Part shown: positions 1 to 5,714 of the stretch, piece by piece
How the letters are laid out: each line of letters starts with the position of its first letter
Position numbering within the stretch: position 1 is the stretch's first letter
NCBI GenBank assembly: GCA_023544495.1
Contig: JAMJFV010000128.1
Span: forward strand, 1 to 5,714
Source of the DNA: ANME-2 cluster archaeon
GTDB lineage: Archaea; Halobacteriota; Methanosarcinia; Methanosarcinales; Methanocomedenaceae
DNA length: 5,714 nt
Reading direction: 5' to 3'
Made by a program: the position numbers and the translations under genes
Notes under the pieces: model-generated
The model's database searches: none
What the model was told of the DNA's origin: nothing
What the model saw: only the letters and a program-made list of their open reading frames with translations

Positions 1-2019
1 CACCGCAGCGACAACCGTTGCAAAGTTATCATCAGCAAGTATCATGTCAGAAGCTTCCTTGCTCACTTCCGTTCCCGTGATACCCATGGCAATTCCAATG
101 TCAGCAGCCTTCAGCGCAGGTGCATCGTTCACACCATCGCCAGTTACCGCGACAACATGTCCATGCTTTTGCATTGCCTGTGTGATTCTTAACTTGTGTT
201 CAGGTGTAACCCGTGCATACACCGATGTATCTTCTACGATACTATACAATTCATCATCACTCATTCGTGACAGCTGATCTCCGGTCAGCACTCTATGTGT
301 ATCTATTCCCAGTTTTGAGGCAATGGCTTTCGCTGTACTTGCATAGTCTCCCGTCACCATCGCAACCCGTATACCTGCACTCCTGCATTTCTTCACCCCG
401 TCTATCGCTTCTTCTCGTGGCGGGTCTATCATTCCCTGAATACCAAGAAATGTCATGTCCTCAAGGTCACTCTCATGAAGGATCGTTTTATCAGTTATCT
501 TGAATGCCATGGCAAGCAACCTGAGCGCTTCATGGGCCATTTCATTTGCTTTTTCCAGGGTGTTCTCTTTATTGACCGGTCTGATATTTCCATCTTCCAT
601 CCGGGTACTGCACATTTCCAGAACCCGTTCGGGTGACCCCTTCACATAGATGATATTTCCACCATCTGCCTCGTGGAGTGTGGCCATATACTGTTGCTCG
701 GACTCGAACGGTATCTCGTCCAACTTAAACCGGCCGTCATCAATACCAGCTTTCATTGCGGAAACCAGCAATGCGCCTTCAGTTGGGTCACCAATGATGG
801 AATATCCATCCTTTTCGACTATACCGGCATTATTACAGAGATAACCTGCCCTTAATGTTTCAACCAGATCTCCATTGATACGGGATGGTGTAAATTCTCC
901 TACGGGTTCGTATCCGACCCCGCTCACCCTGTAGTCCTGTCCCCCGGAATATATCCAGGACACCGTCATCTGGTTCTTGGTGAGTGTCCCGGTCTTATCA
1001 GAGCATATGACTGAGGTGCCTCCAAGGGTCTCTGCAGCAGGTAATCTCTTGATGATAGCATTCTTTCGTGCCATGGCGGTCACACCAAATGCAAGTGACA
1101 TAGTCACTATCGCAGGCAATCCTTCCGGTATCGCAGCGACCGCCATGGAAACAGACGCAAGAAATGCGTATATTACATCATAGCCGAACCATACTGCCAT
1201 GAAAAAATTAATGAAGGTGATTGAGAGGATCGCTATGACAAGGAATCTGGTAAAATCTGCCATCCTTCTTGTAAGCGGGGTTACTATCTTCCTGGTATGG
1301 GTTATCAGTGTTGCGATCCTTCCGATCTCTGCCTGCTCACCGGTCCCCACCACGATCCCGGACCCGATTCCCTTGGTAACGAACGTACCGCTAAAAGCCA
1401 TGCATTTCTGGTCCGCAATAACCGCTTTTCGTATTATCGGGTCAGTATGCTTTGTCACAGGTACAGACTCTCCTGTCATCGCTGCTTCATCTGTGCTCAG
1501 GTTCTTTGTAAAGATGAGCCGCATATCTGCAGGGACCTTATTACCGCCTTCCAGAATGACCACATCCCCCGGGACCAGTTCCCTTGTAGGTATGGTCATC
1601 CTCTTATTCTCCCGTATCACGGTGCACTCAGGCGTCATCATCTTCCCCAGTGCTATTACCGATGCCTCAGCTTTTCCTTCCTGGATAAAGCCGATTATCG
1701 TATTTGCCAGTACCACTGCAAGGATAACTATGGTATCGATCCACATATCGGCGCCTTTCCAAATACTAAGAGCACTGGTGATTGCAGCACTGGCAAGCAG
1801 AATATAGATCAGCGGACTGTTGAACTGCGCCAGGAATCGAATAAGTGCACTTCTTGTCTTGAATTTCAGTTCATTGAACCCGTATTGTTCAAGTCTTGCC
1901 TTCGCCTCATCTGAGGTAAGTCCTGATGGTTCTGACCGCTGTTTTTTGAATACCTGTTCAACAGACAGTTGATACCATTTGATCTCGTTTGATGATTCGG
2001 CCTTCTCCATTGCACCCAT
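1..2019 (-). CDS. P2-type cation-transporting ATPase (PacL/CtpF/SERCA-like), 3' end outside window
   Basis: A membrane ion pump that couples ATP hydrolysis, through an aspartyl-phosphate intermediate, to cation transport. 673 codons are in the window and I read them without a frameshift. In order: an N-terminal cation-ATPase domain (from W15), M1-M2 (about 65-105), the actuator loop TGES at 182-185, M3-M4 with PEGLP at 298-302, phosphorylation site DKTGT (D341), nucleotide-binding KGSPE at 460-464, TGD at 556-558, and the hinge TGDGVNDAP at 626-634. The M4 run VAAIPEGL matches the Ca2+-binding helix of SERCA, and the M1-actuator region resembles CtpF. About 230 residues, holding M5 onward, lie beyond position 1, so the ion (Ca2+, Na+, Mn2+ or other) cannot be fixed. 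ATG at 2017-2019 was chosen because an in-frame stop lies just upstream (2023-2025); ATG at 2008-2010 is an alternative. Neither has a clear Shine-Dalgarno site. Family is certain, substrate is not. Confidence 0.95.
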   Translation of the reverse strand, partial: MGAMEKAESSNEIKWYQLSVEQVFKKQRSEPSGLTSDEAKARLEQYGFNELKFKTRSALIRFLAQFNSPLIYILLASAAITSALSIWKGADMWIDTIVILAVVLANTIIGFIQEGKAEASVIALGKMMTPECTVIRENKRMTIPTRELVPGDVVILEGGNKVPADMRLIFTKNLSTDEAAMTGESVPVTKHTDPIIRKAVIADQKCMAFSGTFVTKGIGSGIVVGTGEQAEIGRIATLITHTRKIVTPLTRRMADFTRFLVIAILSITFINFFMAVWFGYDVIYAFLASVSMAVAAIPEGLPAIVTMSLAFGVTAMARKNAIIKRLPAAETLGGTSVICSDKTGTLTKNQMTVSWIYSGGQDYRVSGVGYEPVGEFTPSRINGDLVETLRAGYLCNNAGIVEKDGYSIIGDPTEGALLVSAMKAGIDDGRFKLDEIPFESEQQYMATLHEADGGNIIYVKGSPERVLEMCSTRMEDGNIRPVNKENTLEKANEMAHEALRLLAMAFKITDKTILHESDLEDMTFLGIQGMIDPPREEAIDGVKKCRSAGIRVAMVTGDYASTAKAIASKLGIDTHRVLTGDQLSRMSDDELYSIVEDTSVYARVTPEHKLRITQAMQKHGHVVAVTGDGVNDAPALKAADIGIAMGITGTEVSKEASDMILADDNFATVVAAV

Positions 2020-2040
2020 ATTTCATATGATGTTATGTCA

Positions 2041-2053
2041 CTAAATATATATG
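2041..2053 (-). promoter_or_regulatory. TATA-box-like promoter element for the cation ATPase gene
   Basis: Read on the minus strand this is CATATATATTTAG, preceded by a purine-rich AGAGAGAACC that could act as a BRE. An archaeal start site about 25 nt downstream of the box centre would fall near 2022, only a few bases before the ATG at 2019. That fits a leaderless or near-leaderless mRNA and explains the missing Shine-Dalgarno site. The element overlaps the last codons and stop of the transposase relic. The call rests on sequence and spacing only. Confidence 0.45.
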
Positions 2054-2220
2054 GTTCTCTCTAACATCGTGTGTATAAATGCAGGAGACATATCTATTGA
2101 GATATATTTGATTTGGTTAGGTTCAATTTTATCTTCCATCACTTTTTTAGATCTCTTTAATGCATCTTTCCCCTTGCCAGGTTCTATGTGAATCACTCGT
2201 GTTTCATTGAAAGAATAAAG
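2041..2220 (-). pseudogene. Fragment of an ISL3-family-like transposase
   Basis: The minus strand holds an open stretch of 60 codons that is clearly protein-like but far too short to be a gene and has no credible start. It includes ETRVIHIEPGKGKDALKR, then KVMEDKIEPNQIKYIS, then IDMSPAF, and ends in TAG at 2041-2043; a stop bounds it upstream at 2233-2235. From memory this pattern matches the central catalytic part of ISL3-type DDE transposases: the strand after the first Asp, then the segment carrying the second catalytic Asp in a DMSPAF/DMWPPY-like motif (here the Asp codon is 2092-2094). Recognisable similarity spans roughly 2077-2199. The N-terminal helix-turn-helix, the rest of the catalytic core and any terminal inverted repeats are absent, so this is a decayed internal remnant. 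ISL3 is the likeliest family, not proven. Confidence 0.72.
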
Positions 2221-2230
2221 AAATAAAGTA

Positions 2231-2242
2231 AATTATAATAAA
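2231..2242 (+). promoter_or_regulatory. Putative TATA-box promoter of the chagasin-like lipoprotein gene
   Basis: AATTATAATAAA lies about 60 bases before the ATG at 2297, in an AT-rich stretch. A start site about 25 nt downstream would be near 2262 and give a 5' leader of roughly 35 nt, enough to hold the Shine-Dalgarno site at 2285-2290. The surrounding DNA is AT-rich enough that other boxes are possible, for example ATATTTTA at 2272-2279. Confidence 0.38.
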
Positions 2243-2284
2243 CCCTGCACTGTCTCTTAAACAAAAGAACAATATTTTACAGAC

Positions 2285-2290
2285 AGGTGG
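2285..2290 (+). promoter_or_regulatory. Ribosome binding site of the chagasin-like gene
   Basis: AGGTGG, continuing as AGGTGGT, pairs well with the CACCU-containing 3' end of archaeal 16S rRNA. It sits 6 nt before the ATG at 2297, which supports that start over the in-frame ATG eight codons further on. Confidence 0.7.
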
Positions 2291-2296
2291 TATACT

Positions 2297-3043
2297 ATGG
2301 TAAATAGTTCAATAAACAGTATGATAATCCTTTCAATCGTCATAACCCTGGTCATGTTCAGTGGATGCACGGAAAATAATGGTGGGCAGCCGCAGGATGA
2401 TGATAACAACTCCAATAATGCTCAATTCATTCATGGGAACGCCGTAGTTGAGAATATAGATATAATGATACTCGAATCGTTTCCTGTACAGGTGATGGTG
2501 AAAGCCGCGGGATACCTTCCCGATGGCTGTACGAAGATAGACAATGTCACCACAAGCAGGGAAGGGAACACATTTACCATCGGCATTACGACAATCCGCC
2601 CTGCTGATGCAATATGCACCCAGGCTATCGCACCCTTTGAGGAATCAATCCCGCTCAATGTCCTGGGACTCAGGGCCGGGACCTATAATGTGACGGTAAA
2701 TACGGTGAGCGATTCATTTGAACTGCACATGGACAATGCCATTACCGAGGATTTTAACGGATCAAACATGGAATTGAAGACCGGAGATATCTTTTATATC
2801 AACCTCAATGAGAACCCCACGACAGGATTTTCATGGCAGATGAACACCACTGACGGACTTGTTGTGGTCAGTGATGAGTACATTGCACCAGACACCGGAC
2901 TGGTGGGCGCGGGCGGAGTTCACGAGTGGGAGATGCGGGCGGTTGCACCGGGGACGCAGCAGGTCACAGCTGTGTACAGGCGCTCATGGGAAGATGTGAC
3001 AGGGGATGAGCAGATATTTGGATTCACCATAGAGGTCGTTTAA
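2297..3043 (+). CDS. Secreted lipoprotein with C-terminal chagasin-type (I42) protease inhibitor domain
   Basis: A 248-residue predicted exported lipoprotein. Residues 1-24 form a signal sequence with a hydrophobic core (9-20) and a lipobox-like end FSGC, so C24 is the probable anchor; an Asn/Asp/Gln-rich linker follows (25-42). Residues about 145-248 match chagasin-family inhibitors of papain-like cysteine proteases. All three inhibitory-loop motifs can be placed: NPTTGFSW at 173-180, GAGG at 204-207, and RRSWE at 228-232 in place of the usual R-P-W. Residues about 45-142 form a separate beta-rich domain with C78 and C107, a possible disulfide, and a conserved-looking RPADAICTQ. Several N-glycosylation sequons (N83, N131, N154, N183) fit an outer-surface location. 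By family it should block C1-type peptidases, either the cell's own secreted ones or foreign ones; no target is encoded here. The gene is monocistronic and convergent with its right neighbour. Confidence 0.88.
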   Translation: MVNSSINSMIILSIVITLVMFSGCTENNGGQPQDDDNNSNNAQFIHGNAVVENIDIMILESFPVQVMVKAAGYLPDGCTKIDNVTTSREGNTFTIGITTIRPADAICTQAIAPFEESIPLNVLGLRAGTYNVTVNTVSDSFELHMDNAITEDFNGSNMELKTGDIFYINLNENPTTGFSWQMNTTDGLVVVSDEYIAPDTGLVGAGGVHEWEMRAVAPGTQQVTAVYRRSWEDVTGDEQIFGFTIEVV

Positions 3044-3047
3044 TTTT
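3041..3047 (+). terminator. Possible T-rich transcription end after the chagasin-like gene
   Basis: TAATTTTT covers the stop codon and continues into a run of five T. Archaeal RNA polymerase can terminate at short U-tracts without a hairpin, and the next gene is convergent, so a transcription end here is plausible. The tract is short and the call is weak. Confidence 0.3.
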
Positions 3048-3548
3048 TCAACGGTAAGGTATTCCTTTTGTCAAGGGTTCGGGTACCCCCTGCCGCATTT
3101 CCAGGTCGTCCAGACACACAGTCTCAGTCTGGGAAACATCCCCCAATGACACCTCGATATCAAAACAATCGAACTGCTCGATGCGGGTATTGTCCAGGTT
3201 CAACTTCACCCCGTTGATAGATGAATTGACCTTTGAGTCCATAGAATATATGAACACAATATCCTCTTCTTCCTGAACACCGTAAACGCTAACATCCCAC
3301 CTGAGATCCACATACTCTGATGGAAAGGTCAGTTCGATATATGCCCACTGGTCAGTAGTGTTTATAAAGCGTGGACCATTGAACCAGGTATTAACGGGAA
3401 CATTACCAGTATTGACATTGATGTTATCGTGTGATTCATCTGCAGGAACATGTTCCTGGTAGAACAGCAGTAAGAAACCTGCCACAAGGAGCAGCACACA
3501 ACCAGAGACAACCACGATCATCATTATGAACTTTTGTTTGCCATCCAT
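3048..3548 (-). CDS. Membrane-anchored protein of unknown function, downstream of uvrA
   Basis: I do not recognise the family. The 166-residue product has a short Lys-containing N-terminus (K4, K6), one strongly hydrophobic helix at about 8-30, and then about 135 residues predicted to lie outside the cell, so it is a signal-anchor protein with its N-terminus inside. The outer part looks beta-rich, with alternating hydrophobic residues such as WAYIELTF (68-75) and VSVYGV (86-91). It has two cysteines that could pair (C128, C145) and sequons at N63 and N108. The ATG at 3546-3548 lies 18 bp after the uvrA stop; only a weak AAGG directly abuts it, so translation may depend on coupling or readthrough from uvrA. 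Same strand and close spacing suggest cotranscription. The coding call is supported by full-length openness and coherent topology, not by homology. Confidence 0.78.
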   Translation of the reverse strand: MDGKQKFIMMIVVVSGCVLLLVAGFLLLFYQEHVPADESHDNINVNTGNVPVNTWFNGPRFINTTDQWAYIELTFPSEYVDLRWDVSVYGVQEEEDIVFIYSMDSKVNSSINGVKLNLDNTRIEQFDCFDIEVSLGDVSQTETVCLDDLEMRQGVPEPLTKGIPYR

Positions 3549-3566
3549 CCTTAGCAGAGATGAACC

Positions 3567-5714
3567 TTACGCCTGATTACTCTTCCTACCCATGATCTCT
3601 TTGAGGAACCGACCGGTATAGGAACTGCTTACCAGGGCAACTTCTTCCGGTGTACCCTTTGCGATCACTGTACCGCCACCCTCACCCCCATCGGGCCCAA
3701 GGTCGATGATATGGTCGGCGGTCTTGATAACGTCAAGGTTATGCTCAATGATCACAATGGCGTTGCCGGCATCGGTAAGCCTGTTCAGAACAGATAATAA
3801 TTTCTTCACATCGTCAAAGTGAAGCCCTGTGGTGGGCTCGTCAAGGATGTACACTGTGCGTCCCGTGCTTCTGCGGCTCAGTTCTGCAGAAAGCTTAATG
3901 CGCTGCGCTTCGCCACCTGAAAGAGTGGTGGCTGACTGTCCCAGTTTGATATAACCCAGGCCAACGTCAAGGATGGTCTGGAGTTTGTTGCTGATCTTCG
4001 GTATGTTCTGGAAGAATGTAAGGGCTTCCTCAACGGTCATGTCCAGCACATCCGCGATATTCTTGCCTTTGTAGGTTATCTCAAGGGTCTCGTTATTGTA
4101 GCGACTACCGTGGCATACCTCGCACTGGACATATACATCGGGTAAGAAATGCATCTCGATGGTAATGATACCGTCACCGCTGCAGGCTTCACACCGCCCG
4201 CCTCTGACATTGAAACTGAACCTTCCGGGTTTGTACCCGCGGGCCCTGGATTCAGAGGTCATTGCGAACAGTTCCCTGATGGGCGTGAACACGCTGGTAT
4301 ATGTAGCCGGATTGGAGCGTGGTGTCCTGCCGATGGGACTCTGGTCGATGGTTATCACCTTATCGATCTGTCCGATACCTTCAATGCCATCGTGTCTACC
4401 TGGTTTTGAACGTGCGCGGTGGAGCTTGTGTGCCAGTGCTTTGTTCAGTATCTCATTGACCAGCGTGCTCTTGCCTGAACCGGAAACACCGGTCACGCAG
4501 GTCATCACACCCAGGGGGAACTCCACATCAATATGTTTCAGGTTGTGTTCCCGCGCACCCCTGACCTTCAACCAGCCGGTCGGGACCCTGCGTTTGGATG
4601 GGACATCAATGTCCTTTTTCCCTGCAAGGTATTGCCCGGTAAGCGATTTTTTGGTACTCATTATTTTTGCGGGCGGACCTGCCACTACGACCTCCCCGCC
4701 GTGGACCCCGGCGCCGGGCCCCATATCCACGATATAATCTGCCGCCAGCATGGTATCCCGGTCATGTTCCACGACGATGATGGTATTCCCCAGGTCCCGC
4801 AGTTGTTTCAACATCCTGATAAGCCTGTCATTGTCCCTGTGGTGCAGTCCGATACTGGGTTCATCCAGGATGTACAGCACTCCCACCAGGCTGGAACCTA
4901 TCTGCGTGGCCAGGCGTATACGCTGTGCTTCGCCGCCGGACAGGGTGCCTGAAGCACGGTCAAGAGTGAGATAATCCAGACCAACATCAATAAGGAATCC
5001 CAGCCTGGCATTTATCTCTTTCAGGATGCGCCTGGCTATCAGGAATTCCCGTTCACTTAATTCCAGACCATTGAAAAAATCAGCCGCATCTTTCACAGAC
5101 ATGGCAGATATCCTGTCAATACCCGTATCTTTCACCGTGACCCCAAGACTGTAAGGTTTCAACCTCTTTCCGTTGCATTCCCGGCACGGTGCCGTGCTCA
5201 TGTACTGCTGTATCTTATCGCGCATCTCTTCACTGGTGGATTCACGGTACCTGCGCTGCAGGTTATGTATCACACCCTCGAACCTGCTGTAGTGTTCCCA
5301 TACACCCGGCCTTTCCTTTGGCACATACCTGAACCTTATCTTCTCGGTTGTCCCGTACAGAATAATGTTAAGGTGTTCCCGGCTCAACTCTTCGATGGGA
5401 GTCCTTATGGAAAAACCGTATTTTTCAGCTACAGCTTTCAGGGTCTGGATGTGGTAACCGTTTGGCGACTTGCCCCACGGTTCAACAGCCCCTTCTATTA
5501 TGGAAAATGAAGGGTCGGGTATGATCAGTTCAGGGTCGAATTCCATGGTACTGCCCAGTCCCTGGCACTTTGGACAGGCACCCCTGGGATTATTGAACGA
5601 GAACATGGCGGGTTCCAGTGCCTCGAAACTCAGATTGCAGTGGGCACATGACAGGTGCTCGCTAAAGAGCATCTCTCGGTCTTCATCCACAACCTGCACC
5701 ATTACCACGCCACC
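3567..5714 (-). CDS. uvrA: UvrABC excision nuclease subunit A, 5' end outside window
   Basis: UvrA is the damage-recognition ATPase of nucleotide excision repair; it loads UvrB on distorted DNA in the cytoplasm. The frame is open to the right edge. Counting from the GTG at 5706-5708 (an internal Val, not the real start), 713 residues are present. The first zinc finger is C21/C24/C45/C48 with FSFNNPRGACPKC; the insertion domain follows, and then CREC (175-178). The first ABC signature is LSGGEAQR at 256-263, with Walker B LYILDEPSIGL at 278-288. The second Walker A is GVSGSGKST at 407-415. The second zinc finger is C506/C509/C529/C532 around the MHFLPDVYVQC hairpin. The second signature is at 596-603, with Walker B VYILDEPTTGL (619-629) and a switch His in IIEHNLDV. 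Compared with about 940 residues in E. coli, some 230 N-terminal residues, including the first Walker A and the UvrB-binding domain, are off-window. All visible catalytic motifs are intact. Confidence 0.98.
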   Translation of the reverse strand, partial: GGVVMVQVVDEDREMLFSEHLSCAHCNLSFEALEPAMFSFNNPRGACPKCQGLGSTMEFDPELIIPDPSFSIIEGAVEPWGKSPNGYHIQTLKAVAEKYGFSIRTPIEELSREHLNIILYGTTEKIRFRYVPKERPGVWEHYSRFEGVIHNLQRRYRESTSEEMRDKIQQYMSTAPCRECNGKRLKPYSLGVTVKDTGIDRISAMSVKDAADFFNGLELSEREFLIARRILKEINARLGFLIDVGLDYLTLDRASGTLSGGEAQRIRLATQIGSSLVGVLYILDEPSIGLHHRDNDRLIRMLKQLRDLGNTIIVVEHDRDTMLAADYIVDMGPGAGVHGGEVVVAGPPAKIMSTKKSLTGQYLAGKKDIDVPSKRRVPTGWLKVRGAREHNLKHIDVEFPLGVMTCVTGVSGSGKSTLVNEILNKALAHKLHRARSKPGRHDGIEGIGQIDKVITIDQSPIGRTPRSNPATYTSVFTPIRELFAMTSESRARGYKPGRFSFNVRGGRCEACSGDGIITIEMHFLPDVYVQCEVCHGSRYNNETLEITYKGKNIADVLDMTVEEALTFFQNIPKISNKLQTILDVGLGYIKLGQSATTLSGGEAQRIKLSAELSRRSTGRTVYILDEPTTGLHFDDVKKLLSVLNRLTDAGNAIVIIEHNLDVIKTADHIIDLGPDGGEGGGTVIAKGTPEEVALVSSSYTGRFLKEIMGRKSNQA

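Noticed and set aside
1199..1914. Two overlapping plus-strand open frames of about 200 codons
   Set aside because: They are antisense to the ATPase, whose frame carries all P-type motifs in order; their translations show no recognisable domain.
2090..2105. Perfect 6-bp inverted repeat ATATCT-ATTG-AGATAT, a possible operator between the divergent genes
   Set aside because: It falls inside the codons of the transposase relic (around YISID), in AT-rich DNA where such short palindromes are common, and it is not positioned well for either promoter.
2250..2268. CTGTCTCTTA followed by partial matches, resembling the Tn5 mosaic end or a sequencing adapter
   Set aside because: Only the first ten bases match; the rest diverges, there is no partner end, and a true adapter read-through would match completely and lie at a sequence end.
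2431..2658. Minus-strand 75-codon frame inside the chagasin-like gene
   Set aside because: It lies opposite a well-supported lipoprotein gene with its own ribosome site and shows no motif of its own.
4149..4974. Several plus-strand open frames opposite uvrA
   Set aside because: They are antisense to a fully conserved UvrA sequence, including Walker and zinc-finger motifs, and read as low-information translations.
5706..5708. GTG as the start of uvrA
   Set aside because: The frame continues upstream to the window edge and the family requires about 230 more N-terminal residues, so this is an internal valine codon.

Overview
The window looks like chromosomal DNA of a mesophilic euryarchaeon, most likely a methanogen or a relative in the Methanosarcinales/Methanomicrobia. 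This rests on several modest clues. The promoters are TATA-box-like, with a purine-rich stretch upstream of one of them. One gene appears to be leaderless, and another has a Shine-Dalgarno site matching the archaeal 16S tail. A Cys-anchored lipoprotein has an Asn/Asp-rich linker, and a transposase fossil resembles ISL3-family elements of methanogens. UvrA is expected here, because mesophilic archaea of these groups carry a bacterial-type UvrABC system. The assignment is an inference; no taxonomic marker is present.

Layout. Positions 1-2019 (minus) hold most of a P2-type cation-transporting ATPase (PacL/CtpF/SERCA-like); its C-terminal membrane half lies beyond the left edge. Positions 2020-2296 form an AT-rich divergent intergenic region. 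It contains promoter-like elements for both flanking genes and, between them, a 60-codon relic of an ISL3-type transposase on the minus strand. Positions 2297-3043 (plus) encode a secreted lipoprotein with a C-terminal chagasin-type (I42) cysteine-protease-inhibitor domain and a second, conserved-looking N-terminal domain. Convergent to it, with only 4 bp between the stop codons, is a gene for a small membrane-anchored protein of unknown function (3048-3548, minus). This follows directly on uvrA (3567-5714, minus), whose first quarter lies beyond the right edge. uvrA and the small gene are 18 bp apart and probably cotranscribed.

The genes do not form one obvious pathway. uvrA serves nucleotide excision repair in the cytoplasm, the ATPase pumps cations across the membrane, and the two small products face outward. 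No CRISPR array, tRNA, rRNA or intact mobile element is visible. The most unusual items are the transposase fossil that underlies the ATPase promoter, the two-domain archaeal chagasin lipoprotein, and the linkage of an uncharacterised membrane protein to uvrA. I did not find convincing evidence for a new multi-gene system in this window.
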